The translations under genes and the position numbers were made by a program. A stretch of 64,000 nucleotides of DNA from Providencia burhodogranariea DSM 19968 (GTDB lineage Bacteria; Pseudomonadota; Gammaproteobacteria; Enterobacterales; Enterobacteriaceae): contig NZ_KB233226.1 in the NCBI RefSeq assembly GCF_000314855.2, positions 176,898 to 240,897 on the forward strand. The letters run 5' to 3'. Shown one piece after another: positions 24,705-32,382 of the stretch (its first letter is position 1; the number at the start of each line of letters is the position of its first letter). The notes below the pieces were generated by a model. It searched no databases and had not been told where the DNA came from. It saw only the letters and a list, made by a program, of their open reading frames with translations.

Positions 24705-25520
24705 TCATGCATTTGCATCAATTTCTTTTTGTGTGCCTCGATATTTTTTTAGGTATGCCTCTATTTTTTCCTCTACTTCATCAATGCATTTACTTACCCA
24801 CGCTTTATTATTGGGATCTTGTTGCTTACATCTATCACCCTCATTCGATATTTTCACTATGTCAACGTAGGTATCGAAATTCTTTAAGTAATACGCGTAC
24901 TGTCCTCTAGGATTATCTTTTGCTAATTGTTCTAAATAATATTTGGCTTTATTAAAATCATTCGGCACCCCTCCATGTCCATGCATATAAATGCCATAAA
25001 GATTACCCCCTGCGGTAAGTATTCGATTTCCATGAAGACGATAAGCTTTCTCATAGTATGAGATAGCCTTTTGCATATTTTCTTCACCACTACCATCGCC
25101 GTGTTGATAGCTGGATCCAGTAGCCAATAATGCTAATCCGTTATTGGGATTAATGTTTAAAACCCGATTTAAAAAAAAGTTAGCAAGAGTGCACTCTTCT
25201 TTTACCGTTTCCGCATAAAAATGCGGGCTATTCATATCCGTACAGCCCACGCGAAAAAACTTGAATAACAAATAGTTATCATCTTCATGGTTGCCTGCCA
25301 ACGCCTTATGATACAGGTCGATGACCTGTTGCTGTGTTTTTGGGCGCGGTGTACGTTTGGGTAAATCGGGGTCATAACGCAGCTCTGTTTCAGTATAATC
25401 GAGGTTGAACAACCTATCTCTGACTGTAGGAACGGTGGGAGCATCGGTATTTTCTCCCCATGTTGGTGTACTCATCATTAATGCTCCCGTGACGATGAAC
25501 AATAAAACAGATTTCATCAT
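24705..25520 (-). CDS. Secreted Sel1-like repeat protein, possible immunity partner
   Basis: 271 aa from ATG 25520. Residues 1-23 are a signal peptide (MMKSVLLFIVTGALMMSTPTWG), so it should be periplasmic. Sel1/TPR-like helical repeats follow from about residue 60 to 220 (ALLATGSSYQHGDGSGEENMQKAISYYEKAY, then YGIYMHGHGGVPNDFNKAKYYLEQLA). Two cysteine pairs are possible (RVGCTD, EECTL, DRCKQQ, SKCIDE). AAGGTGAG lies just before the ATG; a GTG at 25526 would overlap the upstream stop. It starts two bases after the EF-hand protein gene, so both are translated together. Sel1-repeat proteins are known as immunity proteins or adaptors for secreted effectors, which suits this context, but no activity is shown. 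Confidence 0.65.
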   Translation of the reverse strand: MMKSVLLFIVTGALMMSTPTWGENTDAPTVPTVRDRLFNLDYTETELRYDPDLPKRTPRPKTQQQVIDLYHKALAGNHEDDNYLLFKFFRVGCTDMNSPHFYAETVKEECTLANFFLNRVLNINPNNGLALLATGSSYQHGDGSGEENMQKAISYYEKAYRLHGNRILTAGGNLYGIYMHGHGGVPNDFNKAKYYLEQLAKDNPRGQYAYYLKNFDTYVDIVKISNEGDRCKQQDPNNKAWVSKCIDEVEEKIEAYLKKYRGTQKEIDANA

Positions 25521-25522
25521 AC

Positions 25523-26773
25523 TCACCTTAAATAGTTTGTCGCCAGTGAAGCTGTATATGAATATTCCGTCGCGAGATGCGCAATTAAAGCAGTATTTCC
25601 ATTGCTGAGCTGGGTAAAACTGACTATATCATCAATCATTTTATCGACAGTTTGTTGTATGCTAGGCATCTGTATTGAGGGCATTTTTTGATGAAATAAC
25701 ACATCGGTAATGTCGGTTTGTTTACCATCATCCCAATTCACCTTAGCCATTAATTTATGAAAGTTCCCATTATCGTCATAAAAATTGGTCTCTTTCACAT
25801 TTAACTCAATCGATTTAGTTCCCAACTTTTCTAAGGTAGTTAATTCATGGGATTGGCTAATGCCATCTGAATTTTTATCTTGCCACACTTTTAGCTCAGA
25901 CCATTGGCTATCGCTTCGGTCAATAATGCCATCGGCATTACTATCAAATTCAGATAACGCAGAAAAACCATCTTTGGCTTTTATGTTGTTACTCAGCAAA
26001 CTATCATCACCAAACAATTCTTCGCCATGATTAATCAAACCATCTTTATTTTTATCCCACACCAGTAACCCGTCATCCGGGTGTACCCAACCTGTTTGTG
26101 ATTTCGTTCCTTTCTCTTCAAAGTCGAAGCTAACCCCAAAGCTATCAGCAAGGGTTTGTACACCATTACCGTTTAAGTCAATCACCAACGGTGTTCTGTA
26201 ATCATCAGCCAATTCTTGTAAATCCTCATAAGCATCATCTGGCAACAATGGGATCTGAACACCTTGTATACCCGCTTTTTTTAAAACAGCTTGAATGAAT
26301 TTACCGCATGTTTTTTCGCCTGTTAAACTGAAAGGGTTATAGTTTGGCGGCAAGGTTTTTCCAGATCTATAATCATTAACGACATTAAATAAATTATTCA
26401 AATCGTTACGAAACCGCTCACTATTTGACAAGATGGTTAGCGTAGAAGCATCTTTATAACGAATATGATCATTAAAGGATAAATTATCTTTCGACGAACC
26501 CCAATCTTCCCTAGGGCTAAGACCAATACTTGTTTGTTCGTACTTACCTGTTGCTGGATTAAGACCGCTAACAGTCATGTAGGTATGCCCAAAATCGGAG
26601 GTTTTATCTGTGATATTCCCCTGCTCATCATAGATTTGACTACCCCTTGGTGCTACATGGATGGTAAAACTTGGCGGTCTTGGTTCCAATGGATCAAAGT
26701 TTGGACCTAAATCTTGTTGCACATTCATATCTTCGAGTTTAAACATTTGTAGATGTTTTATCGGTTTAGTCAT
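25523..26773 (-). CDS. Putative effector: papain-like domain plus EF-hand repeats
   Basis: 416 aa, no signal peptide. The N-terminal half has H63 (DFGHTYMTVSG) followed by C156 (EKTCGKFIQAVLKKAG), the His-then-Cys order of permuted papain-like (NlpC/P60-related) hydrolases. From residue 195 it has calcium-binding features: LVIDLNGNGV, then EF-hand-type loops at about 240-251 (DKNKDGLINHGE), 277-288 (DSNADGIIDRSD) and 299-310 (DKNSDGISQSHE), as in RTX-associated proteins. The route of export is not evident. AAGGAG lies nine bases before the ATG. With the coupled periplasmic Sel1 protein it resembles an effector-immunity pair. It could instead be a surface calcium-binding protein. Confidence 0.6.
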   Translation of the reverse strand: MTKPIKHLQMFKLEDMNVQQDLGPNFDPLEPRPPSFTIHVAPRGSQIYDEQGNITDKTSDFGHTYMTVSGLNPATGKYEQTSIGLSPREDWGSSKDNLSFNDHIRYKDASTLTILSNSERFRNDLNNLFNVVNDYRSGKTLPPNYNPFSLTGEKTCGKFIQAVLKKAGIQGVQIPLLPDDAYEDLQELADDYRTPLVIDLNGNGVQTLADSFGVSFDFEEKGTKSQTGWVHPDDGLLVWDKNKDGLINHGEELFGDDSLLSNNIKAKDGFSALSEFDSNADGIIDRSDSQWSELKVWQDKNSDGISQSHELTTLEKLGTKSIELNVKETNFYDDNGNFHKLMAKVNWDDGKQTDITDVLFHQKMPSIQMPSIQQTVDKMIDDIVSFTQLSNGNTALIAHLATEYSYTASLATNYLR

Positions 26774-27135
26774 TTTGATGCTCCTTATGTTCGCCGTTTC
26801 CTGTTTTTATTTCCGCGCTTAACGTCAATCCCACCTTTATGAGAAAGAAAGAGAACTCGCACCATTAATGATTCTCATTCAAGATTGATAAAGCAAAATA
26901 AATCAATCCTTCTTTTTCGTCTAGCCGCGCAACATAATTGAGACTTTTTATTATTCCCGTTAAGTAATCCTGTTATGTATAGGGAATATCGACCCAACAT
27001 AAATCCCCTTCCTTACCTTTCCCTCTTGACCTAAATCAAAGAGCAAGTGGTTTGTAGCTTTATAACTTGACCGTTTATTAACCTTTAAACTATAAATCTA
27101 AATGATACGAATTATCATTCTCAAAAAGGTTAACT
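26774..27135. promoter_or_regulatory. Divergent regulatory region with two Fur-like boxes
   Basis: This 362-base region separates the minus-strand effector gene from hutW. Fur-like sites are seen at 26865-26880 (AATGATTCTCATT core) and 27101-27119 (AATGATACGAATTATCATT, seven-base arms perfectly inverted). The second lies 16 bases before hutW. The first lies about 90 bases from the effector gene start and may bring that gene under iron control. Confidence 0.6.
27101..27119. promoter_or_regulatory. Fur box upstream of hutW
   Basis: AATGATACGAATTATCATT has perfect 7-bp inverted arms (AATGATA/TATCATT) around CGAAT and agrees well with the 19-bp Fur consensus. It lies 16 bases before the hutW start codon, where binding would block transcription. 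Heme-use genes are usually Fur-repressed. Confidence 0.75.
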
Positions 27136-28470
27136 TTGAAAACTGAACTCAATTTAACACCTCATTATGCTATGGAGGGTAATCAGCCCTTCAAAGATCG
27201 CCATGCGACTATGCCATGGCGCGGTGCAATGCCCATTAGTCCAGAAAAACGCCAACAAACTTGGCAACAGTTGATCAACACAACCCCCGTGGCTCGTAAG
27301 CGATTGGTCTACTTGCACATTCCTTTTTGTGCCACACACTGTACCTTTTGTGGCTTTTATCAAAACCGCTATAAAGTTGACGAGTGTCATCACTATACCG
27401 ATGTTTTAATTCGCGAAATCGAAGCTGAAGCCGATAGCCAATTACACCAATCAGCACCGATTCATGCAGTCTATTTTGGCGGAGGTACTCCTTCGGCATT
27501 ATCAGCGCATGACCTTGCCCGCATCATCAGTACGTTGAGACGCTGTTTACCTTTGGCTCCTGATTGCGAAATAACGATTGAAGGACGAGTATTGAATTTC
27601 GACAATGAGCGAATCGATGCCTGTTTAGATGCCGGAGCAAACCGTTTTTCAATTGGTATTCAATCATTTAATAGCAAGATCCGTAAAAAAATGGCCCGAA
27701 CCTCAAATGGGGAAGAAGCCAGAATCTTTATGGCAAATCTGTGCCGCCGTGATCGTGCTGCCGTTGTTTGTGACCTTTTATTTGGTCTCCCCGAACAAAA
27801 TGCGAAACTTTGGGGAGAAGATCTAGCGATTGCCCGCGATATTGGTCTAGATGGGGTCGATCTCTACGCACTCAATTTAATTCCGAGTACTCCACTTGGA
27901 AAAGCCGTTGAAAATGGCCGAGTTACAATCCCTTCTCCAACTGAACGTCGTGATCTTTATTTGCAAGGTTGCGAATTTATGGACAAAGAAGGCTGGCGCT
28001 GTATCAGTAATAGCCACTGGGCACGTACTACCCGCGAACGTAATTTGTATAACCTACTTATAAAGCAAGGTGCTGATTGCTTAGCGTTTGGCTCAGGTGC
28101 GGGAGGTTCGGTAAATGGATTTTCATGGATGGGAGAACGCAATCTAGAGACTTATTATGATGCCGTTAATACGGGTCAAAAACCGCTGATGATGTTAATG
28201 CGTACCATCGACCCACAATATCAGTGGCGCCATCAGCTACAAGCGGGCATTGAAACAGCTCGTGTTGTCCTCGACCAACTCACTCCACATGCTGTGAAGC
28301 TCACGCCATTATTACAACAATGGTATCAAGTGGGGCTTACGCAGGATAGTTCCAGCTGTGTCAGACTGACCAACGAAGGTCGATTCTGGGCAAGTAATAT
28401 TTTGCAGTCACTCCAAGAGCTGATTGCCGAACTCAATTTACCGCAATCAGCGGTCGAAAAAACCATTTAA
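27136..28470 (+). CDS. hutW: Radical SAM heme-degrading enzyme HutW/ChuW
   Basis: 444 aa. The radical SAM motif CxxxCxxC is at C65, C69 and C72 (HIPFCATHCTFCGFY), with the SAM-binding GGGTP-type motif (YFGGGTPSALS) after it. It is related to coproporphyrinogen dehydrogenase HemN, but members of this branch open heme anaerobically to anaerobilin and release iron. The TTG start at 27136 has AAGG six bases upstream and keeps the family N-terminal region (LTPHYA, then PFKDRHATMPWRG); the first ATG, at 27172, would cut into it. It is followed by hutX after 11 bases. No heme receptor or ABC genes lie beside it, unlike the larger hut/chu/hmu loci. Confidence 0.82.
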   Translation: MKTELNLTPHYAMEGNQPFKDRHATMPWRGAMPISPEKRQQTWQQLINTTPVARKRLVYLHIPFCATHCTFCGFYQNRYKVDECHHYTDVLIREIEAEADSQLHQSAPIHAVYFGGGTPSALSAHDLARIISTLRRCLPLAPDCEITIEGRVLNFDNERIDACLDAGANRFSIGIQSFNSKIRKKMARTSNGEEARIFMANLCRRDRAAVVCDLLFGLPEQNAKLWGEDLAIARDIGLDGVDLYALNLIPSTPLGKAVENGRVTIPSPTERRDLYLQGCEFMDKEGWRCISNSHWARTTRERNLYNLLIKQGADCLAFGSGAGGSVNGFSWMGERNLETYYDAVNTGQKPLMMLMRTIDPQYQWRHQLQAGIETARVVLDQLTPHAVKLTPLLQQWYQVGLTQDSSSCVRLTNEGRFWASNILQSLQELIAELNLPQSAVEKTI

Positions 28471-28481
28471 AGGGGGCTTTC

Positions 28482-28976
28482 ATGAGCAATATTGCATTAT
28501 CTGATTTTTTAAAAACCGAGCCAGATGGAACATTGGAAGCGATTGCAAAACAATATGATACGACGCTACTTGAGGTTGTTAAAAATCTCCCAACTTACGT
28601 ACTGGCCAGCGGTGAGTCTTTTGATCTGATCTGGGATACAGTGCATGAATGGGGTACTGTCACCACGCTTGTTCATACCGAAGATGTGATCCTCGAGTTT
28701 TCAGGTGAACTGCCATCGGGTTTTCATCGACATGGCTACTTTAATCTACGCGGCAAAAAGGGCATGACAGGTCATATCAAAGCCGAAAATTGCACTCATA
28801 TTGCACTGATTGAACGAAAATTTATGGGAATAGATACCGCCTCAATTCTATTTTTTAACTCGTCTGGTGACGCGATGCTTAAAATTTTCTTGGGTCGTGA
28901 TGAACATCGCCAATTGCTCTCAGAACAAGTTGAAGCCTTCCGTTCACTGGCAAAAAAGTTAAAAGTATCTGTTTAA
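28482..28976 (+). CDS. hutX: Heme utilization protein HutX/ChuX
   Basis: 164 aa, the usual family size. Contains LASGESFDLIWDTVHEWGTVTTLVHTEDVILEF in outline and the conserved FHRHGYFNLRG and HIALIERKFMGIDTASI blocks of the HutX/ChuX fold. It binds heme in the cytoplasm and passes it to or from degrading enzymes; pairing with HutW is standard. GGGGG lies eight bases before the ATG. A strong terminator follows. Confidence 0.85.
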   Translation: MSNIALSDFLKTEPDGTLEAIAKQYDTTLLEVVKNLPTYVLASGESFDLIWDTVHEWGTVTTLVHTEDVILEFSGELPSGFHRHGYFNLRGKKGMTGHIKAENCTHIALIERKFMGIDTASILFFNSSGDAMLKIFLGRDEHRQLLSEQVEAFRSLAKKLKVSV

Positions 28977-29016
28977 TAAAACGTTAAATTATATTGATTA
29001 CCAACATATGCAATCG

Positions 29017-29047
29017 CGGCCAACGTTACACGTGGCCGGATTTTTTT
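29017..29047 (+). terminator. Terminator of hutW-hutX
   Basis: CGGCCAACGT pairs with ACGTGGCCG (one bulged A, three-base loop), followed by GATTTTTTT. It is GC-rich with a T run on the plus strand, about 40 bases after the hutX stop. Confidence 0.85.
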
Positions 29048-29087
29048 GCATAATAGATTAGCGGTATCACCACCTAATCAATGCATT

Positions 29088-30572
29088 TTATTTCTTTGTA
29101 CGGAAAAAGTGCTGAATAAACAATATGCTCAATATCAATACAATAATTGTTGCAACCATTACCCCAAAAAAGGCTTGGTCAAAGGCGATACTGGCTTGAT
29201 TAACCAATAAATCTGCACTCTCTTTTGGCAATCTCTCAGCCACAATCACCGCTTCATCAAGACTGTCATAGGCTGTTTCATTTACAGATAAGCTATCTGG
29301 CAACGATAACTTCATCGTATAAATAGCGGTCATTAATCCACCCATGAAGGTCACGCCTAGCACATTACCCATTTCATAGGCAACAGCCTCAATAGAAGCC
29401 GCCATTCCCGCTTTATCATCAGAAGCATTTAACATCACAGTTGTTGATGCCGTCGTGAAAATCACCCCCAACCCAAAGCCGACTAAGAATAAAAATGCCA
29501 GTAATATCAAACCCGTTGATGTTTGATAAACATAGGTAAGCCCGATCACCCCAACCAATGTGCATGTAAAACCAAATATCGTTAGGAGTCTTTCACCAAT
29601 TTTATGTAAAAACATCCCCGCTAATGGGCCCGCTAGCACAGAAGCGACAGGAATAGGAATAATATAAAGCGCGGCATGAAGCGGCGTGTAACCCATCACC
29701 AATTGCAATCGTTGACTTAATAACAGTTCAATACCGACAATAATCACCATCGATAAGATTGCCATCACAATACCCGCACTGAAGCGCGGGTTAGTGAATA
29801 ATGTAAAGTCGGTCATTGGCGATTCCGCGGCTATTTGTCGACGACTGAAGATAGTCAAAAACACGCTAGCAATCGCAGCAGAAATAATGAAAGCCCACCA
29901 ATCTGTGTAAGGTTTACCGATCTCTTTCAAAGCATAAATCGCGCCAATAAGCCCAATGAGAACCAATATAGAGCCGATATAATCAATGTGTTTTGCATTT
30001 TTACCACCACATTTTGGAATTAAAAAGTAAGCAAAAGGCAAAACGAATAGAACGACAGGAACATTAATTAAGAAGACAGATCCCCACCAAAAATGGTTAA
30101 GCAATGCGCCACCAACCAATGGACCCAGCGCTGCACCACCTGATGCGACTGCCGACCAAATGCCAATCGCTAATGCACGCTCTTTTGGGTCGAGGAAAAC
30201 ATGTCGCACAATGGCCAATGTGGCAGGCATGCTCATAGCGGCACCCACGGCTAAAAAGCCTCTTGATAAAATCAAGCTCGTCGCTGTTGGTGAGAATGCA
30301 GCACAAAGTGAAGCCAGTGCAAATAATGGCAAACCCGCAATAAACATCTCTTTATGGCCGACACGGTCGCTGAGCATACCCGCAGCCGGTAATAGCCCCG
30401 CGACAACCAGCGGATAGGCATTCATGATCCATAATTTTTCGGAAGCCGTGGCGCCTAAGTCATGGGTTAATCGCGGTAATGCGGTATATAAAACGGTGAC
30501 ATCAACGACGATGAGAAAGAGTACACTCGAAATTAAAAGTAAAACAATCCAGCGTCTATAATCTGCTAGCAT
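29088..30572 (-). CDS. DHA2 MFS multidrug exporter, QacA/SmvA-like
   Basis: 494 aa, long enough for 14 membrane segments. Motifs: VVDVTVLYTALPRL in helix 1 (with the conserved acidic residue), LSDRVGHKEMF in the first loop, and SAVASGGAALGPLVGGALL in helix 5 (antiporter motif). It resembles QacA-type exporters of cationic biocides and the SmvA pumps of enterobacteria; I leave the symbol empty because I cannot separate the two. It is divergent from a TetR regulator across a 95-base region with palindromes, the usual layout of repressor-controlled biocide pumps (smvA/smvR is one example). Confidence 0.8.
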   Translation of the reverse strand: MLADYRRWIVLLLISSVLFLIVVDVTVLYTALPRLTHDLGATASEKLWIMNAYPLVVAGLLPAAGMLSDRVGHKEMFIAGLPLFALASLCAAFSPTATSLILSRGFLAVGAAMSMPATLAIVRHVFLDPKERALAIGIWSAVASGGAALGPLVGGALLNHFWWGSVFLINVPVVLFVLPFAYFLIPKCGGKNAKHIDYIGSILVLIGLIGAIYALKEIGKPYTDWWAFIISAAIASVFLTIFSRRQIAAESPMTDFTLFTNPRFSAGIVMAILSMVIIVGIELLLSQRLQLVMGYTPLHAALYIIPIPVASVLAGPLAGMFLHKIGERLLTIFGFTCTLVGVIGLTYVYQTSTGLILLAFLFLVGFGLGVIFTTASTTVMLNASDDKAGMAASIEAVAYEMGNVLGVTFMGGLMTAIYTMKLSLPDSLSVNETAYDSLDEAVIVAERLPKESADLLVNQASIAFDQAFFGVMVATIIVLILSILFIQHFFRTKK

Positions 30573-30667
30573 AAAATCATCTCTACAAGTTTATTTAGTC
30601 ACTGTTTATCAGTGATCGTGCTATAATATAAATCCATACGTATGTATTGAAAAGAGGTTTTTGCTAA
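30573..30667. promoter_or_regulatory. Divergent promoter/operator region, TetR and exporter
   Basis: It contains a perfect palindrome CATACGTATG (30635-30644), an inverted repeat TCACTG-TTTAT-CAGTGA (30599-30615), and a perfect TATAAT (30622-30627) that fits the -10 of the TetR gene. The CATACGTATG site overlaps the likely transcription start of the TetR gene, so autorepression is plausible. The inverted repeat lies nearer the exporter side. Confidence 0.55.
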
Positions 30668-31210
30668 ATGGGACGTCAACGAACAATCGATCGCGATAAA
30701 GTATTAGATGCTGCTGAAGACATCGTGATTAACCAAGGTGCAGCAGCATTGACGATCGACGCTGTTGCAAAAGCAATGGGAATATCAAAAGGTGGGGTTC
30801 AATACTGCTTTGGTAATAAAGACGCTTTAATTGATGCGATGTTTGAACGTTGGAGCTATAGCTATGATGAAATATTCAATCGTGAAATTGAGCAAGATAG
30901 CTCCCCAGAAAATAGAATCAATGCCCATCGCCTTGCCACCTGTGAACATGACAAAGCGGCAATAGCAAAAGGGGCTGCATTAATGGCTGCTCTACTACAA
31001 ACACCAGAATACTTAGAAAGCACGCGTATTTGGTATCGCGATAAGCTCCGTAATTTAGACACTTCAACAGAACGTGGAAAACAGGCACGACTGATGTTCC
31101 TCGCCACAGAAGGTGCTTTTATGCTGCGCTATTTTGGCTTTATGGATATTGATGATAATGAATGGCAATCGATGTTTGCTGATATGGCCGATCTTTTAGA
31201 TAAAAAATAA
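30668..31210 (+). CDS. TetR/AcrR-family repressor
   Basis: 180 aa. Residues about 8-55 are the TetR helix-turn-helix (VLDAAEDIVINQG, then TIDAVAKAMGISKGGVQYCFGNKDALIDAM). The C-terminal part is an all-helical ligand-binding domain. ATG 30668 has AGAGG 11 bases upstream. It is divergent from the QacA/SmvA-like pump and very likely represses it, being released by the pump's substrates. Confidence 0.82.
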   Translation: MGRQRTIDRDKVLDAAEDIVINQGAAALTIDAVAKAMGISKGGVQYCFGNKDALIDAMFERWSYSYDEIFNREIEQDSSPENRINAHRLATCEHDKAAIAKGAALMAALLQTPEYLESTRIWYRDKLRNLDTSTERGKQARLMFLATEGAFMLRYFGFMDIDDNEWQSMFADMADLLDKK

Positions 31211-31273
31211 TTCGAGTTGCGTCTAGGCAATAAACAAATATATTCTGAACAACCTGAAATATGGCCGTTAATT
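31211..31273. repeat. Palindromic repeat, partial copy
   Basis: It keeps only ATTCGAGTTGCGTCTAGGCAATAAAC, i.e. one arm and part of the centre, directly next to the full copy that follows. It starts inside or just after the TetR stop codon. Confidence 0.5.
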
Positions 31274-31397
31274 ACCCGAAATAATTCGAGTCGCATCTAG
31301 ACGACAAACGAAGATATCTCGGGGAGTATACATAAGTATGTGGCCCGTGTTGCTCAGTACAGTCAACAACGATGCGGCTTGAAGTATGAAGGGTATA
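31274..31397. repeat. Palindromic repeat, full-length copy
   Basis: It runs from CCCGAAATAATTCGAGTCGC through GACGACAAACGAAGATATCTC and ATAAGTATGTGGCCCG to GATGCGGCTTGAAGTATGAAG. It ends about 14 bases before the AraC-type regulator gene. Confidence 0.75.
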
Positions 31398-31410
31398 AAG
31401 GTTAACAACA

Positions 31411-32253
31411 ATGCAAAATAGTAAACAAACTCCCCTGCTCCCCAACATGGACTCATTCTTTTTCTATGGGAAAATGACACCCGAGGCGGGAAAATGGAGC
31501 AGTGAACCTTTATGGAAAGGCATCAAAATCGTTCTGATGATGAATGGTGAGTTGGAATGCCAGCCAAATAATAAAGAGGTCGTCTCTTTATCGGGAACAT
31601 CCCTGTGCGTGATCGCCAACCAAAGTGAACAAGAAAGTCAGCAACGTTTTTTACAGTCTGAAGATGTTCGCTATATTTCCGTTTGTTTGTCGGATAATTT
31701 ATTAGATGCCTTTAAAATTAACCAACCAGAGTTACTATCTAAAGCAAAAACTGATGGGCCTCAGTTAATTTCTCGAAATGCGGGAAGCGTATTAACTACA
31801 TTGGGTAATCAAATTTTAAATTGCCCACTAAATGGATCACTCGGTGATATCTATCTCACGGGGAAAATACTCGAGTTTTGTGCCTACTCTTTTGAGTTTC
31901 TTCAACAAGATACTCACCCTATTCATACACCAAAACTGACCACTCAAGATATAAATCGATTAAATGAGATCAAAGCACTGATTTTATCTGATTTAGCAAA
32001 TCCGCCAAATTTATACCAACTAAGCCGATTATCAGGCTTGAACACCCGTAAACTTAACTTCGGCTTTAAACAGTTATTTGGCAGCTCGATTGCACCATTT
32101 ATCCAAGAACAGCGACTACAATTAGCTTATCGCCTCCTTTCTACAGGTGCTGAACCTGTTTCTTCCATTGCGTGGAAAGTTGGATATTCACCTGCATATC
32201 TGTCAACGAGTTTCCGCAAACGCTTCGGTTTTTCCCCCAAAGAATTATGCTGA
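31411..32253 (+). CDS. AraC-family regulator of the siderophore locus
   Basis: 280 aa. The C-terminal 95 residues are the AraC double helix-turn-helix (LYQLSRLSGLNTRKLNFGFKQLFG, then VSSIAWKVGYSPAYLSTSFRKRFGFSP). The N-terminal part is a ligand-binding domain. PchR-type AraC regulators sense a ferric siderophore and activate the receptor gene next to them, and here the next gene is a TonB-dependent siderophore receptor. ATG 31411 follows AAAGG by about 10 bases. Confidence 0.8.
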   Translation: MQNSKQTPLLPNMDSFFFYGKMTPEAGKWSSEPLWKGIKIVLMMNGELECQPNNKEVVSLSGTSLCVIANQSEQESQQRFLQSEDVRYISVCLSDNLLDAFKINQPELLSKAKTDGPQLISRNAGSVLTTLGNQILNCPLNGSLGDIYLTGKILEFCAYSFEFLQQDTHPIHTPKLTTQDINRLNEIKALILSDLANPPNLYQLSRLSGLNTRKLNFGFKQLFGSSIAPFIQEQRLQLAYRLLSTGAEPVSSIAWKVGYSPAYLSTSFRKRFGFSPKELC

Positions 32254-32325
32254 ATAAAATCAATGTGATGCTCATTTCGCGAAATTAATAGTCATAAAAC
32301 TAGAAGCGACTTTTTGCTAACAAGA

Positions 32326-32350
32326 ATGAAAATGAGATACATTCTCGTTT
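32326..32350. promoter_or_regulatory. Fur-like box upstream of the receptor gene
   Basis: The stretch from 32326 contains AATGAAAATGAGATACATTC and continues with TCGTT, with inverted parts (AATGAGA/TTCTCGTT) resembling overlapping Fur hexamers. It lies 33-57 bases before the receptor ATG. The match is weaker than that of the hutW box. Confidence 0.5.
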
Positions 32351-32382
32351 TACATTTTTTGTTTCTATAGGTTCGCATCTTA

